Shown here one piece after another: positions 36,801 to 47,845 of a stretch of DNA of 64,000 nucleotides; positions within the stretch are counted from its first letter, which is position 1, and each line of letters starts with the position of its first letter. The position numbers and the translations under genes were made by a program. This DNA is from Timema cristinae. Its lineage: Eukaryota; Arthropoda; Insecta; Phasmatodea; Timematidae. The notes under the pieces are model-generated. The model did no database searches. It was given only the letters and a program-made list of their open reading frames with translations, and was not told the origin of the DNA. The DNA is taken from NCBI GenBank assembly GCA_039000515.1, contig JBCFYV010011135.1, positions 8,473,215 to 8,537,214 of the forward strand, in the 5' to 3' direction.

Positions 36801-37139
36801 CGAACGTTAAATTTATTTTTGTTGCAGTTTCAAACGAAGCCACGGAGAGTGAGACAGGGAAGCACCTTACGGAATATCTGCTCTCCCAAAAAAAAATCAT
36901 CCATGTACAGTGGCTAATATAGGTTTTTTGAACCCCTGACATTTGAAGACCGTCTCTTGCTTCAATTGGTGTACTAGTTCCCATTCCCCTCCCCCCTAAA
37001 CCTCATTTTCAATCAACAGGGAAACGAAGCCTGGACAACTACTTGACTCTGAGGGACAGACAGACATGCAACGGCCTCGCGGCAAGTGATTCCTAAGACG
37101 TCCTTGAACCATTGACCACGCGACAAGATTTAACAGACA

Positions 37140-37765
37140 AATACATGTCTGTCTGTCTTCTCTTTTTGTCTTCTTCTCTCCGATTCTATTGTCTTTTTCT
37201 TCCCCTTTGATGTCTCTTTGTCATTCTTTATGTTCTTTCTTTCTTTCCTCTCCTATCTTCTTCTTGTCTTTTGTCTATGTCTTCTCGGGGGGGGGTTTTC
37301 CTTTTCTGTCCTTCTCTTCTTTTTCTTATGTCTCTGCCTTTTTTTCTTAATTTTATTTCTAGTTCTTCTGCTGTCTTCCCTGTCGTCTAGTCTCTTCTCA
37401 TCTCTTCTCTCCTCCTTGTCTTCTTTCCTCTTCTTTTTCTTGTCTTTCTTTTCTTCTCATGTCTTCATGTCTGTCTTTCCCACTCCTGTACTATGTCTTG
37501 TCTGTCTCTCTTCATGTCCAGTCTGTCTCATGTCTCACCAATTCTCCCCCCCCTCTTTCACTTTCGTCTTTTCCTGTCCCTCTTGTCAGTCTCTTCTATT
37601 TAAATGTCTTGTTCTATTCTCGTCTTTCTCTCTTCTCTCCGTCTCTTCCTTTCTATTCTCTTTCTTCCTTACGTCTATGTCCTATGTCTTCTGTCCTTCT
37701 GTCTTCCCTTTCCCCCCCCCTCTTTCTGTCTTTCCTTCTTTCTTTTGGTCTTCGTGTCCTCCCTT
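37140..37765. repeat. Polypyrimidine tract rich in TGTCT/TTC
   Basis: About 600 bp is over 80 percent C+T on the + strand, built from TGTCTTTC- and TCTTC-like motifs. Long open frames (up to 205 codons, Ser/Phe/Leu-rich) arise from the biased composition. Confidence 0.8.
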
Positions 37766-37904
37766 ACACAAGAGAGAGAGAGAGAGTTATACATTCTTTC
37801 TGGACACTTCATTGGCGCAGCGGGCATCTTCCTAACGCGGTGATGAGAAATCTGCTGCCACACCTTTGATATGTAGCGTTTTTCTCCTTCACCATTTAAT
37901 ACAT

Positions 37905-38048
37905 ATCATATTCTGAAATAAAATCACCTGCAACACGGGAATCGAGCCCTGGAAACTTTGGCTTACATATGTATTTTAGTACGTGTACTGGTTTGTTCAC
38001 ATAAGAGGGGTAAGATATACTCGTAAATAATATTGGGGGAGGGGGGGT

Positions 38049-38087
<39 letters not shown>

Positions 38088-38135
38088 GTGGGGATAATAA
38101 GCCAATTCAACCCTGGATAGCAAACTAAGTCACAA
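37905..38135. mobile_element. tRNA-like inverted-repeat element, degraded, broken by poly-G
   Basis: AACACGGGAATCGAGCCC (minus-strand B box) and CTTTGGCTTA at 37930-37965 match the tRNA-like unit at 16101-16196. CCCTGGATAGC at about 38110 matches the start of its + copy. A G run separates them. Confidence 0.4.
38035..38096. repeat. Poly-G run
   Basis: G-rich from 38035 with an uninterrupted 48-nt G run at 38049-38096. Like the poly-C at 7144, it is suspect as a sequencing or assembly artefact. Confidence 0.9.
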
Positions 38136-38204
38136 CAAGTGGCGTCTCCGTCAAGGTCTTTGATTGTCCAGCCGAGGATTTAAAAAATAATAACGACATT
38201 TTAA

Positions 38205-38610
38205 GTGGCTAGTATTTTATTGACAAATCAAGCAATTGATTAATTTAAAAACACAACAAGAGCAATATTATTTAGGTCTTTTTGACCAAACATATGAAAG
38301 ACATCTCCGCCAAAAAATGAGTAGTAGTCAAGCTTTTGATTGTTAGTCTTTTTTATTGACAATCAACAATTGATTAATATTAAAAACATTCACAACAAGC
38401 ATCAATATTATTTAGGTCTTTTGAACCAATACATATAAAAGACATCTACACAGCTAGAAAATGAGTAGGAGTCAATTTTATTGTTTTAGTTTTTTTAATG
38501 ACAATCAACAATTGGTTAATTTAAACTTTCACAAACAACCGGCAATATTATTTAGGTGTTTTGGGACCATACATATAAAAGACATCTACAATCTATCTAG
38601 AAAATGAGTA
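38205..38610. repeat. Tandem repeat, about 125-bp unit, three copies
   Basis: Each unit contains TTGACAATCAACAATTGATT, CAATATTATTTAGGT, CATATAAAAGACATCTAC and GAAAATGAGTA in that order. Confidence 0.85.
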
Positions 38611-39572
38611 AAGCCACCTCCCAAAAATAGTTAAGACACGTTTTGAAGACGGTAGAGTGTATATTGACAAAGTCCACCTACCAGTTTTTTACCTGGCAAC
38701 TTACTCTTTGCCCAACAAACTCAGCACAATACATTAGGTTCGTGCTCTTTCCGATAGCACATACGTTATAACTTTGTTTTTCTCAAGTTCGTTAAGCACT
38801 TGACACGATTGTATTTCCTCTTTCTCGATTCATGTCTAACGCCCTGCATAATACCTCCACGTCCCAACAGGTAACCAGGTGGGAAAAAAAGCAGCATTTG
38901 ATGACATTGAATTTTGTGCCGAATAAGATTGGATAGCATTGCGTAGGATCCATCACAAACGCAGCCTTTAAACGGCATAATGACTAATTGGAGATGCAGC
39001 AAAAGAATAAACACTACGCTCTTAACGGGTTTTTTTTTTCAAAATTTCACCACTAGCTCCTATGGCAGCAGCAGAGTACGTCTAGTTTAGATTAATTCAC
39101 ACTTTTAAACATCACACTTTGTCCTCCAAGAATATTATCATACAAGCTTGCTTTAGATTTAAAGCGCTTACAATCCAAATAATAGATTGACTTGGAAGAA
39201 AACGTTACGAAACTAGCCCCAGGCTGAAGTATGTAGTCGCGGGCGTTTTCACCTATAATTTTAACATTTGAATAATTTTTTTTTGTAAATTTTAAATCCT
39301 CGAGATTTACAGGTTTCTTCAGACTCCTTTACGCCTCGCTGCGGTGGTGGTGGGCACGCAGCTGACTGACTGCTTGCTGGTAAAACATGCGACTCAGACT
39401 GTGGATACGCCATGAAATCTGACGACCGGGTAGTTACGCCACGGACGGTGGGCACGCAGGTGGAATCTACTGACTTGGTAGACAGATGACTCTGACGACG
39501 GGTACGCCTGTTGACGTGTGTTGGGTACTCAGGTCTGGGCGCGTTCTGTTGGACTCTGGGGGTGTGTACGGC

Positions 39573-39851
39573 CTAGTCTCTCAGAGGGCGGCGGCGGCGG
39601 CGGCGGCGTCGTAAGTACGGTGACGGATGGTGTGGAGCTCGTAAGGTGGCGGGGATGTCGGGTAACACAGCTACCACGTCCCCGTTACGGAAATTTGTAA
39701 ACGGCCCCCAGGGGCGCACGATACAATCCACTACATAAAGTTCCACGATTCTCAACTCGTAGGGTAGTACTTCCGTCTCTCGTATCGTGTGACAGGTAGA
39801 GTCACAAAACTCTATTGTAGACTCGTCCTCTACTTTGTAAATATACCCTGT
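39573..39851 (-). pseudogene. Unassigned open frame, possible exon fragment
   Basis: On the minus strand, after an AG at 39853-39852, an open frame reads TGYIYKVEDESTIEFCDS, later LRIVELYVVDCIVRPWGPF and GDVVAVLPDI. An arginine run encoded by (CGC)n follows, then a stop. Codon and residue use look more protein-like than the surroundings, and the segment is GC-rich. I do not recognise the family. The adjacent minus-strand frame at 39261-39455 is Ser/Pro-rich and may belong with it. It could be a real exon, a TE gene or chance. Confidence 0.22.
39587..39611. repeat. (GGC)n microsatellite
   Basis: Eight consecutive GGC-type triplets; reads as an arginine run in the minus-strand frame described above. 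Confidence 0.95.
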
Positions 39852-40399
39852 CTATCACACACGACATCGCGACACTGTGAAACATTCTCTCCCGTCATAA
39901 AGGCAACGACCCCTCCATCGTGTATGGCCCACAAACATTAAGAATTAATATAGCCGGAACGAAGCATGGGTGGAGCGTACCTGAGAGCTAACGTCCTGTA
40001 GAGTCCCCCTAAGCTCCGCTGCCCGTTGTTTTTGTTGTTAACTCCATGTCTCTTAAGCGCGTTCAAGTTCACAATTGTGTTGAAACCGTGTTTTACTTTC
40101 CAGCGCAGATAAATACCAGTTTTTCTTTAATTAACTCACACAAACTGAAAAGAAACCGTCTTCATCTGTATGAGTAGTACCAAAACGACAGGGTAAAAAT
40201 ACACAAAACACACCCTAGATAGGCTATTAGACTCTTCCTTCGTGCACCCTTTTCTCACTCTTTCGTTCTTCCCGAAAAACTTTGTATTTGACGAGCATTT
40301 AAAAAATTATCAACCAGTACTTTTGATCTACGGCTATATCACAAATTGACGGTCTGCACCGCGTGACGCTATTTACCACTGCTGTAACTTGTCCATATT

Positions 40400-41941
40400 G
40401 GACCCGCTCAAACAAACGATTTATAAATAGAACAAAACCAAGTGGGCACCCCTCTTTATTAGCCACCCACCCTCCCTCGTTTGAACGTCACACGATATAT
40501 TCTTGTCTCGACTTGTCTTGTCTGCCCGCCAACGCTGGCGCCCGTGTCGATGACCTCGATATCTAACTTGTCTCAACTCGCTTTGTTGTGCCGACATACT
40601 GGCGGGCCAGGGTTGCGACATAACACGCAATGATTACGTCATTGGGCAAACCCCAAGGTTTGTTGAGGTCAAGATCTATTCTTGTCTCGTGAGCCGTCCA
40701 GCATGACGCCAAGGAAAACCCAGTGCCCGCCGGCAATGACCTCGATATCAATTCTTGTCTTGGTCGTGCCGACATATTGGGCACCACAGGGGAAAACCAG
40801 ATTCCCGAGGCAATGACCTCAATATCTATTCTTTTGTCTTGTCGTGCCGACAACTGGCGCCATGGTTGGGACATAACACGCGAATGATTAACGTCATAGG
40901 AAAAAAACACAGGTTGTCCGGACCGAGAGCTGGCGTGTGGAGGAACATTTCCAGGCATTACGACAGACGCTACCAACAACCAATTTTAGTAGACTTGTGA
41001 CGTGGATAGCGGCCCCCTAACTGTGGAATCCGAGGCCCCTGATGTGCATGTGTCAGCTATAGTGTGACATAACACGCAATGATAACGGCAAAGGAAAAAA
41101 CCCTAGTTGTCGTCCGAGAGCTGCGGGTGGAGGTACATTCAAGGCATTTCGACAGACACCCACCAAACAACCAATTTATAGTAGACCTTGTGACGAGTGT
41201 GTGGTGAAGTGTCCCCTAACTGTGGATTCCCGAGGCCCCTGATTGTGCATGAGTCAGCTAGAGTTGTGACATAACACGTCAGGGTTGGTAGTCGAGTGGG
41301 GGAGGCGGATGTGGAAAGCCGTCCAAAATTGGTGGGGGAAGGAGGATATTTATAGCAACCAATCAGAGAAACTAGGTCACCTTCAAACATGGGCATCAGG
41401 GTTGCGAAGGAGGAGGGGGGGTCTCTGGACAAATTTACCACACTCTACGACAAAGCACCATAGCGAAAAGGTTCATGCTGCTTGTTTCCGGGACAGGGCC
41501 TTGTGACAGAATAGCCCGATGTTCATTCTAGGCTTGTCAGCCATAGCGCAACTTCGTGCCCAGCCCTCCGTCAAACGACGCCAGGGAAAACCCACCGTTG
41601 GCCCGGGCCATGACCTCAATAATCTATTCCTTTTCTTGTCTGCCCTGACATACTGGCGCCAGGGAAAAACCCCGCTTCCGCGGGCAATAACGCTCAATAT
41701 CTATTCACAATCATCAAGAACCAACATGTCCAGGTTGGTAGTCGAGGGGGGAGGCGGATTGGAAAGAAGGCAAAAATGGTGGGGAAGGAGATATTTATAG
41801 CTACCATCAGAGGAAAGCAGGTCAGGGTGGGGGGAATAACGGTAAAGATGTGGAAGCAGAGTCACTCAAACAGGATGTGGGTGTTTTTTGGACCCGTTGG
41901 CGAAGCGGTGTTTCGCATGTGGTCGTACTAGCTACTAATAT
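40400..41941 (-). repeat. Dimeric promoter-like repeat, copy 2 (inverted), with extra tandem units
   Basis: Reverse-complement relative of 34758-35425. TTTATAGCAACCAATCAGAG and TTTATAGCTACCATCAGAGG (TATA boxes at 41349 and 41794 on the minus strand) are again about 445 bp apart, and the right end CGTACTAGCTACTAATATT mirrors the left copy. To its left, several shorter repeats carry ACATAACACGCAATGATTAC and CTCGATATCTATTCTTGTC. The arrangement suggests one complex repeat family with internal tandem expansion. Confidence 0.65.
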
Positions 41942-42012
41942 TAAAATAAAAAGTTTTTTGCTTTTAAATATTTACTACAAACATTACAATGATAAGTTAT
42001 TTTCGTATCTCA

Positions 42013-42336
42013 GTGACCTGGCGGTCTAGGGTAATGTGTCGGACTTCTATGCTGGGGGCCCCGGGGTTCAATCCTCGGTCCCGGCCACAAATTTATCTTA
42101 TAACCCAAACCCTTAAAGTACTCCTTCAGCTAGACAAGACATCTTGTGAATGTGTGAAGGCCAGGCCTCCACCGTGGGTCGGATCCCACGTTAAACTGTA
42201 AGGTCCTCCATTCCACTCACAATCACTCTACCATTACACATTACGTAAGTAGTTATTCCGAACTGGTAGTAAGACGCCGTGGTAAAAATAATAATAATAA
42301 TAAATAAAAATAATAATAATAATAATAAATAATAAT
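42013..42336 (+). mobile_element. SINE family A, copy 2
   Basis: Full-length relative of 18199-18513 with the tRNA-like head (GGTTCAATCCTCGGTCCCGG), central body and (AAT)n tail. Scattered indels; no clear target duplication. Confidence 0.85.
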
Positions 42337-42776
42337 TCATACCTCAAATAGTTGTGAAGAAATTATGAAAATTGGAAACTTTCCCTCATGTAAAATACTC
42401 TCAAATTCATTTTCATGTGTAAATGAGGAGTTGCCAATTGGTTTGTAATGATAAAAAGTGTCTTATATATAACATTTATTTAAAATTGTTAGAGTTAATT
42501 TTGAGAAAATCGATTTTGTTCTCTTTTTGCTCTTCAATAAATAACCCTTAAATTAAGGGTTAAATATTTAACTCCAAACATCACTCGGGGGGGCTTATGA
42601 AAATCACAGATACAAGTTATCGCTTAATCTGTAAAATGGTTTCGGCTCTAGTCTGAGATACGGAAACAATCATTGTGAAAACTACTTTTTTGGTATCGCA
42701 AGTCGACATACTTTATCAAATCTCGAGTTCGATGTTTTGACAATCACAATCTCCAAGGTGTGAACGAAAATAAAAA

Positions 42777-43501
42777 GTGTATATGAACATGTGTCCTATT
42801 TCAAAGATTTCTTATATAGAGATATTTGGATGTCCAGTATTCTGAATTTCACACGCACACTTACTGTTTGAAGCATGTGCATCGGTTTGAAGCGTCAGTT
42901 GGTTGTTGATAGCGGCATTGTACAAGTATTGTTAAAAAGTATACATTTATCTTCAATTCTGTTCTTAGAGTTTTCCAGAATCCTACACATAGGAAATTAC
43001 GACGGTGTTTTTTTGTTTTGCACGCGTCTTACTACCTCTTCAGGTTATACACATAATATGTACTAATCACGCTAATGAGTTGGGATTAAGAAGGCTGAAT
43101 TCAGAGGGAGTGTACCAGCATTTGTGTAGCAGGAGAGTGGAAAACTGTTTTTTTAATAAACCCCTACAGACATCACGATCATCGGCAGTATAATCCAACA
43201 GGAGAGTGACGCCACAAACCATGCTGCCACGGAGGCAAGTGACAGCATTTTTCAACAGCAGCAGTAACACAACCGTCGCAGGAGCCGTAAGCATACAGAG
43301 TATCTGCATATTTCTACATTTGTGAAGATATGTATACTTTTTAACAATACTTGTTACAATGCCGCTATCAACAAAACTGACGCTTCAAACGATGCACATG
43401 CTTCAAACAGTAAGTGTGCGTGTGAAATTCAGAATACTGGACATCCAAATATCTCTATATAAGAAATATTTCGAAATAAGACACAATTTCATGTACACCT
43501 T
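42777..43501. mobile_element. Foldback element with about 170-bp inverted arms and a SINE in the loop
   Basis: The left arm (42777-42956) and right arm (43325-43501) are reverse complements with few differences, for example ATATAGAGATATTTGGATGT and its inverse. The interior (about 43021-43240) contains a minus-strand SINE family B copy, beginning CACGCGTCTTACTACC. This fits a MITE-type element invaded by a SINE. Confidence 0.75.
43021..43240 (-). mobile_element. SINE family B copy inside the foldback
   Basis: The shared 3' tail (ACGCGTCTTACTACC on +), GTACCAGCATTTGTGTAG and AGTGGAAAA match the body of family B. The tRNA-like head near 43190-43240 is degraded. Confidence 0.6.
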
Positions 43502-43825
43502 TTTTCTTAGAACGGCCGGTATTTCGACTTTACAGAACATTGATCCTTTGCAAGGCACACCATCTAGACATCACCTCCAAGTATTGATTAGAGTTATCTT
43601 TTTACCAAACTAATAATTAACCTCGTTTAAAGTCGACACAAGAACCAGGTCTCCCAAGTCATGTTCACTTGCTGTAGTGTCGACAATGCATCGTGCATCC
43701 CCGTTGCCAATAGAGCTTGGTTTGATACCATGTTGGGTCGAGGACCGTTGGGCTCACTTAGAATCCCTCGAGTTCCCCAACGCTTCCAGAGGGTTAAAAC
43801 GTTAACCATACAGGATATTAATTAA

Positions 43826-44080
43826 TTAAACACACGTCTTACTACCGTTTGGATTATACGCTTAAGTTCTGATTACGCTAATGAGCTAAGAGTTAGGAAG
43901 GTTGAATTTAGACGAAGTGAACCTGCATTTGCGTGGAGGAAGAGTGGAAAGCTATTTAGAAGAAGAAAAAAAAAATTCACCCGACCGAGATTCGAACCTC
44001 AATTTCCCCGTCCTTGGCAGTCTAGTTCAACACAAAACTAGCGCGTTATCTAACTACTCCACCAAGGTTGGTTTACCAGG
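43826..44080 (-). mobile_element. SINE family B, near full length
   Basis: Minus-strand tRNA-like head (GGTTCGAATCTCGGTCGGGTG-type, A-box region at 44045-44070), body GCATTTGCGTGGAGGAAGAG and shared 3' tail CACACGTCTTACTACCGTTT (on +). Confidence 0.8.
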
Positions 44081-44099
44081 TATTGTTTTATCACCGGTC

Positions 44100-44300
44100 A
44101 GGTAATAAGAGAGGTGGTTCATTACTCTAATGGAGCAGGCAAGGTTGAGCAAGGGAACAATTTAGAGGTAAGCTACCGCATTTGCGTGAAAGGAGAGTAA
44201 AAACCATCCTCAGTGGACCCGATCAGGATCCTGATCTCCCCATCATCATTAGGCTAGTCTAACACGGGAGTGACGCCTTAAACCATTCGGCCACTGAAGC
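44100..44300 (-). mobile_element. SINE family B, diverged copy
   Basis: Contains CGCATTTGCGTGAAAGGAGA and AAACCATCCTCAGTGGACCC, followed by a degraded tRNA-like head at 44240-44300. Confidence 0.5.
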
Positions 44301-44820
44301 TGTTTTCACCAGAATTAAAACCAAGTTTTCTCATTGGTCCCGCCTCTTCACGATCTCACCAAATGTCCGGGAAATGTAAGTAAGGTAAAATGTAAAGGAA
44401 ATGTACCCTCATTTGAGTATAATAGTGGTAGTAAAACCATCCAGTCAGGGTTCAACCTTAACCTCCTCGGCAAACCCGACCATATGACAATCATACCGTG
44501 TGTCCAACAAGCAGGTTTCCCCCGACTAGACCAAGTCCTAGACCAAGTCCTAGACCAAGGTAAAGTATGAGGCTGAGTGGTTTGACAGGCTGACTTCAGT
44601 TAAAGAATTACCTTAACTGCACTTTCGCGACAAATTTCAGTTGATCGTGGAAAGAAAGCTACATCGTTAATAAAATGTCGATATTTTAATATTTTAAACC
44701 AGTGAATATTACAAGTACAGTAGTTTCAAATAACATTTTAGTGTGACCAAAGCTACCTTGATCGGTCATAATCTGTAGTGGTTTAAGATCAGTTGTCGGT
44801 AAAATGATATAATGTATTTG

Positions 44821-45209
44821 TTAAGGTGGAGTGCTAGTGAGCGCGAGTTTAGTGCATTGATTTTGCAGTTTTTATAGCACAAACATTTTTTGGCCAAAAT
44901 AAATCAAATATTTCTTCTATAGAAACAAAGAGTTTTGTTTTTTGCACATCCTAATCTCAACAGTGTTGAAAATCTGTCATGAGCATGGCAGCATTTGGTG
45001 ACAAACTTTTTAATACAGAGAAAAGTTTGTCACCAAATGCTGCATGCTCATGACAGATTTTCAACAACTGTTGAGATTAGCATGTGCATAAAACTAAACT
45101 CTTTGTTCTATAGAAGAAATATTAGATTTATTTTGGCCAAAAATGTTTGTGCTATAAAAACTGCAAAATTAATGCACTAAACTCGCGGCTCACTAGCACT
45201 CCACCTTAA
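44821..45209. mobile_element. Near-perfect palindromic foldback MITE flanked by TTAA
   Basis: The left arm 44821-45010 and right arm 45021-45209 are inverse copies with a handful of changes, around a 10-nt loop. The ends read TTAAGGTGGAGTGCTAGTG and its reverse complement, so TTAA is present at both edges and could be the target duplication. It has no coding capacity. Confidence 0.85.
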
Positions 45210-45359
45210 ATTATTGATTTATGGAATGAAGACGAGATGTATAGACCGACAAAAAGCAAATGTAGATGGAGAAATTATGGATAACCTTTTGATAATACAA
45301 GATGATCGGTTAGATGAACTAATCCTACAAGAGCTTCACCCTTCCTTTTTAAATTCCGT

Positions 45360-45610
45360 GTGTGTTGACCTCGGGGTCACGGCGTAAAGTGCTTATCTCA
45401 CGATTGATGTTCCTGGGTTCAAACACAGCGAGATAAAAGGATTTTTCTTGAGCGATAACATCAGTAAGTTAGCACAACTTCTTTCAGAGTGTAAATGAAT
45501 CGTCGGTCCCATGTCGATTGTGGTATTTAAAATAACCCTGTAAGGTATGAGAAAATAACTTTCCTTACAAAATTGATAGGAACTTTCGGGTTCGATCATA
45601 GAAATTCTGT
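45360..45610 (+). mobile_element. Possible tRNA-derived SINE (single copy)
   Basis: TGTTCCTGGGTTCAAACACA (B-box-like) follows an A-box-like segment, then a unique body. No second copy or target duplication is visible in the window. Confidence 0.25.
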
Positions 45611-45783
45611 GCGGAAACAGTGGAACCACTCAAAAACAAAAAAACGTTTAACCGTTTAATTTATGAACTATATAAGCCTCCATTGGTGGACCCGTGGACT
45701 ATACGTCCAGCTCGTTTATTCTGGCTTGTCAGTGATAGATAGGGAGGGATGTGCTATCAAAAGAAAAGTATCGATACTGTATA

Positions 45784-46079
45784 GGTGACCTGGTAGTCTA
45801 GGGGTAAGGTGTCAGACTTCTGTGCTGGCGGCCGGGGTTTCAACCCTCGGTCCCGGCACAGATTTATCTGATTACCAAACCTTCCTTCACCTCTGACAAG
45901 ACATCTTGTGAATGTGTGGAATGCCAGGCTCCACCGTGGCTCGGATTCCCGTTAAACTGTAGGTCCTTCATTTCATCTCACAATCACCCTACCATTACAC
46001 ATTAGCGTAAGTGCGTATAACCCGAACGGGTAGTAAGAGCGGTGCTTAATATAATAATAATAATAATAATAATAATATA
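45784..46079 (+). mobile_element. SINE family A, copy 3
   Basis: Full-length copy with head GGTGACCTGGTAGTCTAGG, body and (AAT)n tail. ATACTGTA just before the head and after the tail may be a short target duplication. Confidence 0.88.
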
Positions 46080-46084
46080 ATACT

Positions 46085-47750
46085 GTACTCATTAAAAGTA
46101 TCGATAACAGTAAGTATCAGTATCGAAAACGCATATTTTTCTGCTTCGTATGCTTGGGGTACTTTTGAGTTGATTACAAAATATTATTTTGTTTGGTTTG
46201 TGATGACCTTGCTCTTGATAAAGTAAGGGGTAGTAAGACTGGTCGCCACCGCTCCATCGCTAGATCAGACATCAGGCTGTATTTATAAACAAAGATGAAA
46301 TAAAAACTAAGGTTGTGATGAGCTACAAGAGATTGAGTGTTAGAGTTGCTTTTTTAATTGTCATGTAGACAATGGTGAGAACTAAGAGATAGTGTCATTG
46401 TTTTTCCCTCTACAGTCCATTATAGTATACATTTATCCCAGATGAGCGAAGATAACAATAAGTTTTTCTTTCGATACCGATCCGTTTACCGGAATGTGGG
46501 GTATATTATCAGTAAAAGTAAAGGAAAAAAAAGCATCTAGTAAAAAAAAAAACTAATATCGAAATTAGTAATGTATCGATCATTTTTTCCCATCCTAGTG
46601 ATAGGTAGATTGGGGCTCGAATCCCGTTTGGATGTTGCGAGTTTTTTTTTTGCCTGAATAGTAACCTACATTACCTTAACACAAACGCAGCTACATTTCT
46701 ATAAAGTCTACTTCCTTATAACTACTACTTCATTATCGTGATTAAATGCAGATAGTCGGTACGGAAAGTAGGACGATGCAATATATTAATAATTAATAGA
46801 ATATTAATAAAACGAAGAGTTTGTCTTCATGAGCATTGCGTAAATAGCTACCACAAGCAGAGGTTTGAAATTAAAAAATTTGAAACCCCTTGTGCAGGAA
46901 ATATGCTCTTAGAAGTTTAAATTTTAAGTTTGAATCTGATTTCTTATTAATTAATTAAAAAATGGTTGGAGAAAATAAAATAAAGATTTTTTCCCTGTGG
47001 GTTTTGAACAAATAAAATCATTTCAGGGGTAACAAGCATCCATTGCATGGTTACCTGGACGAAGCGGGGTAATTCTGCTAGTATATGCCTATATACACCA
47101 CGTCTAAGTGTCTGATCTCAAAAATGACAATTTTCTATTTTTGCAGCAATAACAAATATTTTCCTTCTTAAGTCAACACCCACATGTTTGTTGGTTTGAT
47201 GTGATTTTCTATCCGTCCCAGAGTTGGACGTGCACTAATTCCTTCTACTGGTTAGTGCTCCTGCACTATTGGTATAATTCTCATGCCCTATGGGATTCCT
47301 GTTGCCTTCCACGGGGATTAAGAATGAAAAAGGAAAACAACTAAAAAAACGGCCCTTTTTAAAAGCACCGACGTGTTTGTACGTTATTATTTTGAAAAGG
47401 ATGTTTGAAATAATGTATTTTTAAATAGGCCTGGTTGAAATATGAATTTTTTTGCGATCTTTTATTATTAGTGTTTCTTTAATTAGCAAAGATGGGTGTT
47501 GCCACAAATTTCGTGATTCGAAAGTAGAGTTATAGTCTATTCAAACATAGTTTTCACTAATTTTGTATTTTTATAGTAATTCCTCCTCTGTATAGTTTAA
47601 AATATCCCACCCCACAATCTTGGGTGCAACACTCCCTTCCATACTGAATTTCTATGAGCAAGCTCGAAAGTGCCCACTAATTTTGCTGGGAAAGGTATTC
47701 TCACATATCTTCAGGGGTTCCTTTAAATGATATGGGGACCCGGCTTTACT
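46085..47750. other. No gene recognised
   Basis: AT-rich sequence with scattered SINE-like debris (a B-box-like GGGCTCGAATCCCG near 46612). No coding frame is supported. Confidence 0.4.
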
Positions 47751-47754
47751 CCTC

Positions 47755-47845
47755 TAAGTCAGTTGTCAACCTTGGTGGGCTTGAACCCACGAACATCGAG
47801 TCTGGGGCGAGCCTCTCAACCAAAAACCAGAGGTTGACACTAACT
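47755..47845 (-). ncRNA. tRNA-like sequence, probably pseudogene or SINE head
   Basis: On the minus strand GTCAACC and GGTTGAC form a perfect 7-bp acceptor stem. GTGGGTTCAAGCCCAC forms a T arm with an atypical loop. The D arm is poor, so a functional tRNA is unlikely. Confidence 0.3.

Noticed and set aside
37218..37869. 205- and 136-codon frames rich in Ser, Phe and Leu
   Set aside because: They come from a polypyrimidine tract; several overlapping frames are open and none has domain content.
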